NCBI RefSeq assembly: GCF_009905375.1
Contig: NC_133653.1
Coordinates: forward strand, 66,003,414 to 66,067,413
Reading direction: 5' to 3'
Length of the DNA stretch: 64,000 nucleotides
From: Apium graveolens
Lineage: Eukaryota; Streptophyta; Magnoliopsida; Apiales; Apiaceae
A model generated the notes under the pieces. That model worked only from the letters and a program-made list of their open reading frames with translations, ran no database searches and had not been told where the DNA came from. Of this stretch, positions 11,347 to 21,151 are shown piece after piece (the stretch's first letter is position 1; each line of letters begins with the position of its first letter). The translations under genes were made by a program, and so were the position numbers.

Positions 11347-13427
11347 TGTAATAACCCCAATTTTTGGGAAATTTTTGAAACCCTTATGAATAGTGTTTTT
11401 GCTGAATGAGAAAACTTTTCATGCCACACTATGTAGGGGTTCTGATATGGATATTCTGAGATTTTATTAGTACTTTATATGGGATATAAGTGTATGTAAA
11501 GATCGTCAGAATCCAAATCCGAACACTTTGATTTTTCCCGGAAATCCACTAGATACGGAAAGAATTGAGAAAAAGGTAACAGGATAAAAAGGATTTAAAT
11601 TAAAGGATTATAAGAGAGGATCATAAAAAGGAATATAATGTATTGAGATAGGTTAAGGGAACCTAAGTAATAAGATCCCGGGTATGATCCCTCAAACGAT
11701 AAACGAGAACGAAAGTTAAGCGAACCGTATAACAGATCAGCGGTCATTAGGCAAACAATTAGGAAGTTAATCAAAGGGATTAGAGAGAGTGATGTCACCC
11801 AACCAATGAGAAGAGGAAAAGGAGGGAAGGATGACATCACCACATGATATAGGCATGACATGGGAAGGAAGGAGGTGTGGTTGAATGAGAACCACACAAA
11901 TTCAAGGGCAACAAGGTAATTGACTAAATCAAACACAAAACCAATCAACCAAGCCAAGCAAATCACTTTCATCAAAATCAAAAAAAAGAAACCAAGGCAT
12001 TGTTATTCATGCTCTCGGCCCTTTTCTTAAAAAAATGAAAGTCCAAGCTCCTCCACTTACTATTTAGCAAGGTAATTATCTAAGCTTCCCCATGGATAGT
12101 TACATACTTCCTATAAGTTTAAGCTTCTAATTCCAAGCCAATCTTTTTCTATAAATCATGAAAGAAGATGGTGAATAGTGTTTTTCAAGAACTAAAATTT
12201 GTGTTCTTGAAGTTTTGTTTAGATTAAGCTTGGATAAGGACTTTAAGGGTGATTCCAAGCCATTCTCTTGATTCTCCACTCTTCAAGGAAGGTATATCAT
12301 CTCCAAACCCTAGATTCCTTTGTATTATAAGATGATTTTGATTAGTAGGATGATATTGTAGCTTGATGTTGGTGATTTAGAGTTTGGGATTGAAATGGTA
12401 TTGAATCGGATTGGTAAATGTTGTTGTTTTGATTAAAAGATTGTAGTATAGTTAAATTCAAGCTTAGGCATAAGTATGAATGTTAAAATTGAATTGGTTG
12501 GGGTTGTTATGATGTGATAAGGATGGATGTTGGTTGTATGTTGGATTTGAGGTTGAATTGGGTTGGTTTTGAATGGTTTTAAATTGGGAAATCGCGTAAA
12601 CATAGCCGTCGTAACGTCCGATTTTTAGACTGTTTTTGTGCATAACATTAGGACCCGAGAACCCCCTGCTAAATTATGACCACTGCCATGCTTAGATAGC
12701 TCATGTTACGAGCTTCGTTTTGATATGTAGTTCGTTCGATTCCGATGCACGGTTTAGGAGAAACGACCGTTTCAAGTAACGGCGTTTCGCGAACGAAACT
12801 TTTCCCCTCGCCTTACTTTGAAACATAGGTTAAAGACCAAAAAGGGTTATTTAATGTATGAAACATTTATGGTAAGTGTGCTAGGAAGTTAGTAAGACAC
12901 TCGCGAAGGAATCGCCTTAAAACTCATACAGGTTAAATTATTAAAAATGGTGGAGCCGAGGGTACCCGAGTGACTTAAGCGAGTCAGTAAGCGCAAAATA
13001 AGCGTTAGAGTCTAAGTTAGTTAAAGTATAGATTTACAAGTGACTTTGGTTTAATTCCAACTTACTTGTTGTTTATAGGTTACCAGACTCGTCCCGAGCC
13101 TTTTATCACCCCAAGTCGCTCAGGCAAGTTTTCTACCCGTTATAACTGTTGTTGTGATGAATATATGTATTTGCATTATCTTGCGATAGATGCATGTTGG
13201 TTAATTAGCAAATGTTGAAATATATTGAAGCATGCTGCTATGGTATACATATATGCATGCCTGTTTCGTATTCTTTCCATATATATCTGTTGATTCAGTT
13301 GATAATACCTATGCTAGAGGATAGCGGTAATTTGCATATACCCTTAGTACAGGGACCCAAAGGTGAAAATATTTTCTAAAACCGGGAGTCGAGGATCCCG
13401 AGTAGATTTTGTATATATGGATATAAA

Positions 13428-13470
13428 TAAATATATATATATATATACTTATATATATATATATATATAT
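13428..13470. repeat. TA microsatellite in Tekay-B 5' LTR
   Basis: Alternating AT of about 43 bp with one interruption. The matching tract in the 3' LTR (23240-23270) is about 12 bp shorter, a length change since insertion. Confidence 0.9.
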
Positions 13471-13532
13471 GGTCATAGTTTTCAAAACTATTAATCGAAT
13501 AAGGTTTATTCAATAACTTTAACTTTATTTTA

Positions 13533-13793
13533 TTATTGAATATTATTTCGAATATTATTCGAAGGCGTATGACTCCTTTATATTAAATGAATATTATTTT
13601 AAATATTCATTCGAGGACTTATGACTCCTTTTATTTTATTATCTGAATATTATTTGAATATTCATTCGAGGGCTTATGACTCTTTTATATTATTTATTGA
13701 ATATTATTTGAATATTCATTCGAGGGCTTATGACTCAGTTTATATTATTTAATGAATATTATTTGAATATTCATTTGAGGATCTATGACTCCG
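13533..13793 (+). repeat. Minisatellite-like array in Tekay-B 5' LTR
   Basis: About four to five imperfect units, about 60-66 bp each. The unit has GAATATTATTTGAATATTC (itself a dyad), then ATTCGAGG, then CTTATGACTC, then a T/A-rich spacer. The same array is at 23333-23593 and, with a 57-bp unit, in the Tekay-A LTRs. Confidence 0.88.
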
Positions 13794-14303
13794 ATTATTT
13801 GCTGAGATATATTCTTTATTTTGTTAAAGAATAAGGTGTCAATAATCAAACTTATTTTCGATTATTCAAATAAAGATAGTACTTTCATATAAGTATATCT
13901 TTGGTTATTTAATACTCGTTTCAAGTATAAGTTTTAATACTTCTACTTCAATTATTTTTATAAAGATTATTCTTTATGGGAATATTATTTAAATAATAAT
14001 ATTCAGTCATTTTCTAAATATTCTGGGGACTGATTTACTTCATTAAATCAGTTTTACTCCAAACACTCTATAAAGTGTTTTCGAGTCTTCAAAATGATTT
14101 TTAAAAGTTAGAGCGGATCCCAAAACTCATTTTTATATTTAAGATCTTCCTTTTTAAGGGGATTTAAATACTCGCTCAAAACCTGAGGGATCCGGCTCTG
14201 TGGTGTATTTTATATTCGCAACACGGTTGCAGTTTTGGTAAATGAATTGATTACTTACCCAACGTTCGGGAAGTAAGTCCATCTATTGAGTCGGCATAAG
14301 GAA

Positions 14304-14392
14304 CGTGGGCTCAGTGGGCGTCCATGATAGTGTAAGTGGCTCAGTGGGAGTCCATCAAATGCATAAGTGGCTGAGTGGCAGTCCAGCATAAG
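14304..14392 (+). repeat. Triple ~29-bp direct repeat in Tekay-B 5' LTR
   Basis: Three adjacent units share a GTGGCTCAGTGGGAGTCCA-like core (variants GGGCTCAGTGGGCGTCCA and GTGGCTGAGTGGCAGTCCA). All four Tekay-A and Tekay-B LTRs keep exactly three units (24104-24192, 26939-27027, 60776-60864). Confidence 0.85.
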
Positions 14393-15120
14393 GTCCTATT
14401 ACGACCAGGGTGATGACCAGTGGGGAATTCGTCCATCTACTAGTAGAAAAGGTTACTTATGGGTATCTTTGCCTGATCAGCAAGATATCCGGTTTATGCC
14501 AAAATTCTTTTCCTTTCCAAACTTATTGGATATTGCAATTCTGTTCATACTTTACATGACAGAGGTTTTCAGGAAATGTATAAAGGAAGATCTATATGTG
14601 GATATATATATATATATATCAGAACTTAATGAAGTATGTCATAACTTCATTTCCTTTAATAATATTTTAAAGATTTAATCTATTCAAATCTTGTCTTGTA
14701 GTCTCATTAATGTGATGAACTGTTGAAAGCTCATTATACTTTGAACAATGGTAGTTCAAGTAGCTTTATAAATGATATAAGTGTAGTGAAGTATTTGGTA
14801 ACTTCATCTTTTAAACTTATATCTAAAAAATAATTGTCTTATGAATGACAAAGATTTTCAGAAAAATGTTGAGACAAGGTTAGATATATGAGATCACCTT
14901 GCAACGATATTTTTTTATATACAGTTATACACTGGGACTTTGTGTATATTATGCATGGAAGAGGACTTCCAATATTTTGAAAAGTATATATGTATATATA
15001 CTGAATATTTTGCGACTTCATCGCATTAAGATATCAAACTTGGTTCATTTCTTTTGACCAAGACTTTCATGAGTATTATGAGTAGGCTCATATATTGTTA
15101 ATCATTATACATATTATTTT

Positions 15121-15139
15121 GGTGGGCTTGCTGCTCACC
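15121..15139 (+). promoter_or_regulatory. Stem-loop near the LTR 3' end (Tekay-B 5' LTR)
   Basis: GGTGGGC-TTGCT-GCTCACC folds with a 7-bp stem including one G-U pair. It lies 41 bp upstream of the short ORF and recurs at 24921, 27541 and 61372. Its place in U5 or the leader suggests an RNA structure; function is unknown. Confidence 0.55.
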
Positions 15140-15179
15140 CTTGCTTTCTTCTTTCATCACACAACATCAGATAGATAAG

Positions 15180-15332
15180 ATGAACAGGACCAAGCTCCTA
15201 ATTCGCAAGCGGATAGGAAACGTTCCGCAGCTTTCTGGAAGCGTTGAGGCCGCTGTAGCTGAGGTAGAAATTACCAATAGGCTAAGTTTTCAACTAATAA
15301 TGTACCAGACTGATGTATATTATGAATTGTAA
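15180..15332 (+). CDS. Short basic ORF in Tekay-B LTR (50 aa), possible upstream ORF
   Basis: It starts MNRTKLLIRKRIG and ends in an acidic and hydrophobic tail. The ATG context is AAGATGAA. An ORF starting at the equivalent ATG exists in all four Tekay-A/B LTR copies, and in Tekay-A the first residues are MARLK(Q/K)TQRKRVG. It lies near the LTR 3' end, so it would be in the leader of element transcripts, ahead of gag. Whether it is translated is unknown; it could be a decayed exon or chance. Confidence 0.35.
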   Translation: MNRTKLLIRKRIGNVPQLSGSVEAAVAEVEITNRLSFQLIMYQTDVYYEL

Positions 15333-15580
15333 TAATGGCAAAGAAATGTAAATTATCCAGAAAACCTTTTAAGGTGTATTGACATATAATTGTGGAATAA
15401 AACGACTTGTGATTATTTTTGGATATTCATCTCTGAGACTATAACTTGTGGTGTGTGTGTGTATATTGTGGGGTCACAGTAAAGAGTAGTTGATTGTTTA
15501 ATAAGATTGGGTGTTGTTAAGGGAAGTGGAACTCGTGACAACCCGGATCCCCGACCCCAGATTTGGGGGTGTTACAGAAA

Positions 15581-15593
15581 TGGTATCAGAGCT
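15581..15593 (+). other. Primer-binding site of Tekay-B (initiator Met tRNA)
   Basis: TGGTATCAGAGCT begins four bases after the 5' LTR and is intact, as needed for reverse transcription in trans. Confidence 0.92.
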
Positions 15594-16040
15594 AAGCGTT
15601 ATAAACCTCAGAGATGATGTGACGTTAAGATAATAAGTTAACCAAGATAATAAGAACTCTTGCCAAGTTCATAGTAGGGCTACCTAACGTAGTACTGACA
15701 GTTAAAACCCTTATGGGAACCCTTATAAATATCGCGATAGGAGCGTAGTTCGTTATCGTATATGGTAGCGGAACTCCGAACCCTGAGGTTGAGGAGCAAC
15801 AACGCGATGATGTTTTATTAGTTATTGGAGATCAGATTGTGGATCCGATAGAGCGTCCTAACGCGGGACCGGATGATGTTAATATTGAGGATGTAGCGGT
15901 TGAGGATGTTGTCCTAGAAGGGATAGTTGCTAAGGAGGATCCCATGGAGGATCCTGACAAGAATGAATAAAGGACCACTGATGAATTGATGACCATGGTT
16001 AGGTCGACTACCAGAGGTAGGATTGGTCGGTCACTACCGG
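15594..16040 (+). other. Leader region of Tekay-B with acidic coding remnant
   Basis: The first 150 bp match the Tekay-A leader at 40280-40430. After that the frames read acidic (Glu/Asp/Val-rich, about 15850-15965) before an in-frame stop. It may be a remnant of the leader ORF seen in Tekay-A and Tekay-C, but I cannot align it with confidence. Confidence 0.45.
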
Positions 16041-16865
16041 AGGTTCGTTCAAGTTTGTAAAGATAGTAGCCCCTTTAACGCGGCTTACTCATAAGACTGA
16101 GAAGTTCGAATAGACAGAGAAATGCGAGAACAGCTTTTAAGAACTGAAGCAAAGGTTGGTGACGGCCCCTATATTGGCATTGCCGGATGGAAAAAGGAGA
16201 TTTTGTGATTTATAAGTGATGCTTCGTATAAGGAATTAGGTGCTTCTTATATAGCATAGCAAGATAATCGCGTCTGCGTCAAGACAATTAAGGGAATTTA
16301 AAATTCGATATCCCCACCCATGAGCTTGGGCTCGTGGCAATAGTTTTGCCCTAAAGATTTGAGGCACTACTTGTATGGAGAGAAGTGTGAGATTCACAAA
16401 CCATAGGAGCTCTAGTACATTTTTTACGTAGAAAGAGCTCAACATACGCCCGAGGAGGCGGTTAGAGCTAATCAATAATTATGATTGGGAGATTCTGTAT
16501 CATTCGGGGAAAACCAATGTGGTGGCTGATGCCCTTAGTAAAAAAAGAGAGACTCAAGATGATAATGTCTTTGGGAGAATTGATAAGAGATTTTGAGAAA
16601 ATGGAAATAGTAGTGAAGGTAACCGGAGCCGGTACCGAAAAGCTGTTTGAGATTGCAATAGAGACCGAATTATTGGAAAAGAGCATATTGTGCCAGAGAA
16701 AGGTGATGAATGAAGGCAGAGAGCCAACAAATAAATATAAGATTAATACCGAGAAAGATGATAAGGGAATAATGAGGTATTCCTATAGAATTTGGGTTCC
16801 GAAAGTTCAAGAGCGTAAGGATGAGAACTTAGATGAGAGCCATAGTTTGAGGAATAAGATTTAGA
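16041..16865 (+). pseudogene. RNase H and integrase N-terminus fragment of Tekay-B, out of canonical order
   Basis: DNA-level match to Tekay-A about 55420-56215: the AAGATAGTAGCCCCTTTAAC start, the YSDAS region, the [12 protein letters not shown] region, ANVVADALS and RYSYRIWVP can be followed through many stops and small indels. The RT that should precede it is absent, and gag follows instead of preceding. One frame stays open for 127 codons (16481-16864), which looks like a chance survivor of pol sequence. Confidence 0.85.
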
Positions 16866-17049
16866 GCAAACCCTGAACGCGATAGTCAGGGAGGTCGCCA
16901 TCAAGATAGAAGGAACCCATGACATAATGGAGTGGAAAATGAGGATTTTAAATTAAAAGATGACCCCAATTATGGGGAGTAGGATGAAACATTTCATACT
17001 AAGGAAACAGAAAGTCGAGTAAGGAAAGGAGACCCGAGACGGTACTCCT
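16866..17049 (+). other. Unassigned joint between pol and gag fragments of Tekay-B
   Basis: No domain or repeat recognised. It spans the breakpoint where RNase H-integrase sequence gives way to gag sequence. Confidence 0.4.
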
Positions 17050-17490
17050 ATACGGCAATTCATGGACCTGTCTAGACAGAACTTAGACTATTATCCCCAA
17101 CCACCACCTTGAGGAAATAATGCGATAGGAAATTCTTTCAGGACCTTTAAGTCTCTAAGCTCTCAGAGTTCCAAGGAACAGGTTGACCCAGTCGAGGCAA
17201 GAGCCTGGCTAAAGGAAATATAGGAATCATTTGAGATTCTAAATGATTGACGAATCTCAAAAGACTATTTTTGTCACTTACCCTCCTAAGAGAGAGGCCA
17301 CCTGCTGGTGAAAGACCAAGAAAGGCACGGAGCCAGAGGTTAGAATAAACTGATTTAAGTTCAGTCAATTGTTTTCGGGAAAGTAATTCCCAAGGTTATG
17401 GAGATAGTGTAAAAGCTTTAGAGTCAGAATAAAGGCAGACGAGTATGATAAATTATGAATCTAAGTTGTAAAAGTTGTCAAGATTCGTTC
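17050..17490 (+). pseudogene. Gag fragment of Tekay-B, displaced downstream of RNase H-integrase
   Basis: It matches Tekay-A 53000-53460 at DNA level, including the SFRAFKSLKPPEF-like start, the DPVEARAWLKE motif and the WWEAKK region, with stops in each frame. In an ordinary gypsy element gag precedes pol; here it lies after an integrase fragment, so the interior has been rearranged. Confidence 0.8.
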
Positions 17491-20400
17491 CGAGGACACG
17501 AATCCAGAATGACGGGATGTTTGGAATCAATGCTTATGTTGTGTTGGTTCATGAAATAATGATAAGAGAAAGGAAAATAAAAAGAAATTGAAGTGGAAAG
17601 GAATATAACGGCAATAGAGTTTGAGGAATGATAAGGGAGTTGGGTATGAGGAAACCCTAAAGACTCGTAGAAATAGAAATAGAAGAGTATGTAATCGTCA
17701 GGATGAGGGTGATTCACCATGAGTTAAAATTGATGGTTGAGGGCATAAGAGATACATATATTTTATCCCCTGTAAGTTGGGAAGATTCGAGGAAACCTTG
17801 AGATAATTCGAAGGATAAATAATGAGACGCGGATAGACTGAGGACACAAGAAAGTAAGAAATTAAGAAAATTGGATGAAGGAAGTGACCTTCAAGAAGGT
17901 GAAATGTAAGACCGGTGGCAGGATACCCAGAAAGGGAGATGCCAGGTATGAGAGATATCCCAACATTGAGATGACTGTTGAGATAAACAACAAAAGTAAA
18001 TAAGGAATTATTAAGAAGAAGTTCACGTTGAACACGACCAATATCTTCCAGAACATCCTTGTTATCGTTACCAAATTAGGCAAGAAAAGCGGATGACCAT
18101 TGTTATCTTTTGGAGGCCATATGGATTGACCTCAATTTGAATAAGGATGCTATTATGAAATTAGGCATATACTATCGAGGTGGGAATAATTGAATAAGAC
18201 ACCCTTATCTGGGATATATGACTTGATTTATCCATGGAAGGATGCATGTACCTTTTAAAGGTGAAATTAAGGATAGATAATCGGTAACTTAAAATGAATC
18301 CTAGGGGAATGCATAAAGGTTGGCATTTCACCCTTAATAGGGATAGTATGAGTTTTGATAGTATGAATTGGAAAGGATTAAGGTAATAACAACCTTTAAG
18401 TATCAGTGGAGAAATTTTTCAGAAGTATATAGACAATGATTCTGGTATTAGTAAACGGTATTTTGATATGCCCTGTATCTAAGAAATACAGGAGGAACGA
18501 TTGAAGGATAACCCTAGAGGTTTTACAAGGAGAAAGGTAATATTCAAAATTTTCAAGAATAGAAATGTTGATAAAGGAAATATGACGTAATTATATTGAT
18601 GCCAAGTGAGGCACGTGTTAAACCACGAGAAGGTATGGATCGAACCAGTAATGGTCGAAATTGTTCAGGGCAATTAGGACTTAAGATAAAAGATGTTCTA
18701 AGTATAATTGAGAGTCAGTCGTGACAGTGATTAACCTCTAAAGACTGAGGCAATAACTTATGGAAAAAAATGGTGATTTTTTTTTTACTCATCAGATTTT
18801 AAGGAAAACATCTTCACATAAGCTGTGATTGAAATGAGGTAGAAAATTATTTGGAGGTGGTTAAAATGACATTGACTGTAAGGAAATTGTACTATCAGGA
18901 AAGGCCAAAGAGGTGGCCGACACTTTAAAGGTAAGAGGATAATTATAGGCGCCTGTGCCAAAAGAATACAGTGATGATGGTTAAAGCTGTGAAGGTTGTA
19001 TTATGGTTTGGAAGATTGATATTCCTTCTGATGACTGTGCAATACCCAACCGTAATAGTAGTTGGTAAAGGTTTAATTCGTGTAATCGCCATGAGCGGGC
19101 TATCTATCTCAGAAGATCCTATCTTGAGAATAATCCAGGACCATATTTCAAAAAGGACTAAACGAACCTTTGAGTTAAGTCTTCTATTGAAGGCATATGA
19201 TTAAGAATGGTATTAACCTGCTATCGTTGCCTTGATTGAAACTCTTCTGCAATTTTATCTGCTTCATGTCATGTATGTATGTCAGGATCAGGAGTGTTCT
19301 TCATGAATCATGAATGGTGATTATGTTACCTCCTTAGAAGAATTAGATACGAGATGTATGGACTCCGTATGGTTAGCTATTAAGTCTTCATGGAAAATGA
19401 ATGACTACAGTAGGTCAGTGATGGACCATAGTAATGCAGCAATGATTCTGCGAGTAATGAGCTGTTTACAACCGTGAGAGTTGTATTGGAATGGATGTTG
19501 AGATTGAATACCACTAATCGGGTCGTGGTAGTGTATAAGTTATCATTGATAGACTAATTAAGTAGAGTATCTACCTATTGAATATTTATTCTTTCTTATC
19601 AATAGAGAGCCGTATTATTATACGAGGAAGGTTGTGGTGCAAGCATAGAATTCTAGTAACGATGATGTCTAGAATGAGATCCCAGGTTCGATTTTCGATA
19701 TCGAGGGAGTTTCAAAGGTAATTGTGTATAAGCTAGAGGAAGTGCATGGGTCCATAGAATGATGGACGGAATAGCAAATATTTAAGCATGTGAAATGCGA
19801 TGCGATAATACTCGATGTTGATATAAATACATATATGTTTTGTTCTCCTATGACAAACCTCTATAGTTCAGAGGTAGATTCCAAGCCAGATATTTTATGG
19901 CAATATTTTTTTTTCTTATATATACAATTCTCTTCAGTTCGCTCTTTTCTTTTCTTTTCATTTCATGTAAGCTGAGAAGAACAACCCTTCCAGAAGGGGA
20001 GGTATTGCCGAATGACTATCTATCTGTGTGATAAAAGCCTAGTAGGATACCATCTATTGTTTAATTGCTTGTCAAGTACTAAAGGCTGGCCACCTTCTGT
20101 ACTAACTATGCGATTTAACAAGTGTTCATGATCATAGTGATCTCTCAACAAATTCCTTTACTTCTATTTGATTGATCAAATTTTGGAAAATAGAAACAAC
20201 TGAAAAAGGAGTAATAAAGTGGTGGTAGTATGCGGAATGGAAACACATTCGTGATACTAAGGTTGACGTGGTTATTAAAAGGTTATAGAACGCTAGCGAG
20301 TAAAAGTATAACCCGTATAATATTAGGAACGGAAGGTAGTAGCGATTACGAACTGGAAAAGAATGGGTATTGAGAAGCAAAAGTTCTAATGCTAAGAGTT
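17491..20400 (+). other. Unrecognised 2.9-kb interior segment of Tekay-B
   Basis: No frame above about 80 codons looks like a protein, and I recognise no protease, RT or zinc-knuckle motif. A run of T at 18779-18785, a T/C-rich stretch at 19905-19965 and scattered AAGG/GGAT purine-rich sequence are visible. It may be heavily decayed gag-pol or captured foreign DNA. It is bounded by gag on one side and the integrase end on the other, just where protease and RT would be expected. Confidence 0.5.
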
Positions 20401-21116
20401 ATGATGAGAGTCTGTGTAATAGACTTGAAAGAATTTGGAATGATCACTTAACGCGGATTAAGTTATCTTACGACAATAGATCATATGTCAGTATTGAGGC
20501 ACGCCTTATGAGATCCTTGAGGGAAGACAATGTCGATCTCCCTTATGTTAGGATGAAGTTGTAAAGCGCAAGATGCTCGGACCCGCAGTAGTCCAAAGGA
20601 CCAGGGATATAATAGATCTAATCAGAGGACGACTGGTAGTAGCCAGGAAGGACATAAGAAGTATGTCGATTTGACACGAAAGGACAAAGAATAGGAAGGA
20701 GGCAACCTTGTATTGTTAAAAGTATTCCCTTGAAAAGAATTAATGAGATTCGGAAAGAAAGGAAAGCTAAGTCCACCAATTGTTGGACCCTTGGATATAT
20801 TAAGAAGTATTGGGAAGTTAGCATATGAGCTAGCCTTACCCCAGAACATGTAGCAAGTCATAACGTGTTTCACGTATCAATGTTAAGAAAGTGTAATTCG
20901 GATGCCAGATAAATAGGGGCATAGGAGCGCATAGACATGCAACCAGACGTAACCTATATGGAGCAACCAGGAAGGGTATAGATTAAGAAGGAACGAGTGC
21001 TTAGGAGAAGGGTTATCAAACTAGTAAGAGTTTGATGGTAGAACCACAATGTGGGAAAATTGACTTGAGAGTTAGAAAGTGCAATACTAAGAAGGTATCC
21101 CTATTCATTTCTATCT
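20401..21116 (+). pseudogene. Integrase C-terminus and chromodomain-like fragment of Tekay-B
   Basis: It matches Tekay-A about 56745-57460: the VCAIDF region, the CRSPLYWDE region, the LGPE-VVQRT region, the RFGKKGKLSP region, FHVSMLRK and the final VLWQNHNVEESTWELES-like tail can be followed through several stops and indels. Relative to Tekay-A, integrase sequence between about 56215 and 56745 is missing, so the catalytic core is incomplete. Confidence 0.85.
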
Positions 21117-21151
21117 GATTCCGGGACGGAATCCTTTTAAGGAGGAGAGAC
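21117..21151 (+). promoter_or_regulatory. Hairpin plus polypurine tract of Tekay-B
   Basis: GATTCCG-GGA-CGGAATC (21117-21133) is a perfect 7-bp stem with a 3-nt loop. It is followed by the polypurine tract AAGGAGGAGAGA just before the 3' LTR, which primes plus-strand DNA. The hairpin survives although the neighbouring coding sequence is ruined. Confidence 0.85.

Larger units (their letters stand above)
11347..15576 (+). repeat. 5' LTR of Tekay-B (4230 bp)
   Basis: Near-identical to 21152-25376: about four substitutions by eye over the first 550 bp. It contains, in order, an AT dinucleotide tract (13428-13470), an array of about 65-bp units (13533-13793), a triple repeat of about 29 bp (14304-14392), a stem-loop (15121-15139) and a short ORF (15180-15332). 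The tail is the GC-rich CCGGATCCCCGACCCC region before GTTACA. Confidence 0.95.

Noticed and set aside
11595..11981. 128-codon minus-strand ORF in the Tekay-B LTR, with a longer copy at 21400-21879
   Set aside because: It is present because the LTRs are near-identical, is hydrophobic by composition (antisense of purine-rich DNA), and has no counterpart in the diverged Tekay-A LTR.
13533..13793. CRISPR-like array
   Set aside because: Repeats are imperfect, the spacers are equally repeated and AT-rich, and the setting is a plant LTR. It is a tandem repeat.
14367..14678. 103-codon ORF MAEWQSS... in LTRs
   Set aside because: It starts in the triple repeat and changes frame or length between Tekay-A and B copies; its end is AT-rich low-complexity. 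No sign of protein constraint.
16481..16864. 127-codon ORF as a functional gene in Tekay-B
   Set aside because: It is a part of the RNase H-integrase region without any catalytic motif, flanked by stops.
18779..18785. T run as a poly-A tail of an antisense retroposon
   Set aside because: The run is short, with no flanking duplication and no recognised retroposon sequence next to it.
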